The notes below the pieces were generated by a model that searched no databases, had not been told where the DNA came from, and worked only from the letters and a program-made list of their open reading frames with translations. A stretch of DNA of 5,394 nt, from positions 1 to 5,394 of the forward strand of contig MHYW01000081.1 in assembly GCA_001828545.1 (NCBI GenBank), written 5' to 3'. Every line of letters begins with the position of its first letter. The stretch's first letter is position 1. The position numbers and the translations under genes were made by a program. The DNA comes from Planctomycetes bacterium RIFCSPHIGHO2_12_FULL_52_36 (lineage in GTDB: Bacteria; Planctomycetota; Brocadiia; Brocadiales; Bathyanammoxibiaceae). Shown here piece by piece: positions 5,104-5,394 of this stretch.

Positions 5104-5215
5104 TACAAGGAATCCCTCCACCACACAAATTAGTGGATTTGGCAGTTTTAAAAAGGAGAGAAAAGAGGTAAAATAGCTTTTTTGGCGTGGCATTACTAAA
5201 TGTGAGGATAGCGGG

Positions 5216-5394
5216 TTGAGTATAAAAGGCATTATTTTTGATATGGACGGCACCATCACGGAATGTGATGTGGACTTTGAGGCCGTAAGGAGGGAGGCTG
5301 ACGTACCTAACGTGCCTATCCTTGAATATATGGAGGGATTAGAAGAACAAAAGCGGAGAGGGGTACTGGCCGTCCTTGAAAAGCACGAGGCAAG
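5216..5394 (+). CDS. HAD-superfamily phosphatase, 3' partial (TTG start)
   Basis: N-terminal 59 residues of a haloacid-dehalogenase-type hydrolase, cytoplasmic, probably acting on a phosphorylated small molecule. Motif I, GIIFDMDGTIT, is at residues 5-15, with nucleophile D9 and acid/base D11. It is followed by the helical start of a cap domain (VDFEAVRREADVP, then ILEYMEGLEEQKRRG), resembling phosphoglycolate-phosphatase-like subfamily I proteins. The TTG at 5216 is chosen because GAGG (5204-5207) lies 8 nt upstream, an in-frame TAG at 5174 closes the frame, and no ATG or GTG occurs between that stop and motif I. The gene runs off the right edge, so motifs II-IV and the substrate cannot be judged. 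It is divergent from the HEPN gene across about 267 bp. Confidence 0.85.
   Translation, partial: MSIKGIIFDMDGTITECDVDFEAVRREADVPNVPILEYMEGLEEQKRRGVLAVLEKHEA

Noticed and set aside
5104..5215. Riboswitch in the HAD gene leader
   Set aside because: Only a weak imperfect stem (AATCC...GGATT, with CCAC...GTGG inside) is visible and no known aptamer core was recognised.
4949..5215. A hidden MNT or other small gene between HEPN and HAD genes
   Set aside because: No start with ribosome binding site and sustained frame was found on either strand; the region looks like divergent promoters and leader.

Overview
The window carries six protein-coding genes on both strands, separated by repeat-rich intergenic DNA. 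Base composition looks close to half G+C. Arg codons AGG and CGG and Ile codon ATA are used freely, and several genes have AGGAG-type ribosome binding sites. Two proteins have Sec signal peptides, and one is a transmembrane Cache/HAMP sensor. This suggests a Gram-negative-type bacterium with an anaerobic or respiratory lifestyle (MobA, rhodanese, sensory protein). Dispersed GTAGGGG palindromes and CTACTNN heptads recall metagenomic planctomycete (Brocadiales-like) or Nitrospirota genomes. That placement is an impression without a search and should carry little weight.

Layout: (1) 2-1504 (+), the 3' part of a Cache-TM-HAMP-GAF sensor that stops after the GAF domain with no output domain. (2) 1505-1635, a repeat cluster. 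(3) 1636-2226 (+), mobA, for molybdenum cofactor guanylyltransferase. (4) 2227-2420, a convergent gap full of hairpins and heptad repeats. (5) 2421-3383 (-), an exported two-domain rhodanese starting at GTG. (6) 3468-3497, a perfect 30-bp palindrome. (7) 3509-4345 (-), an exported PstS-like binding protein whose presumed ligand loops carry Pro-Cys instead of the usual Ser/Gly/Thr/Arg residues. (8) 4346-4555, a leader with short inverted and direct repeats. (9) 4556-4948 (-), an orphan HEPN-domain protein. (10) 4949-5215, a divergent promoter region. (11) 5216-5394 (+), the start of a HAD-family phosphatase gene, cut by the window end.

The rhodanese and the PstS-like protein lie head-to-tail on the minus strand and both appear periplasmic, so they may share a sulfur- or soft-metal-related role; this is inference. 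mobA stands alone on the plus strand. It is bracketed by two similarly ordered repeat modules (GTAGGGG element, AGGCGGAT motif, CTACTNN heptads), and a third heptad array in opposite orientation supplies its last codons and stop.

The observations most worth following are the Cys/Met-substituted binding protein, the heptad arrays, and the GTAGGGG palindromes whose interiors differ but stay fully base-paired.
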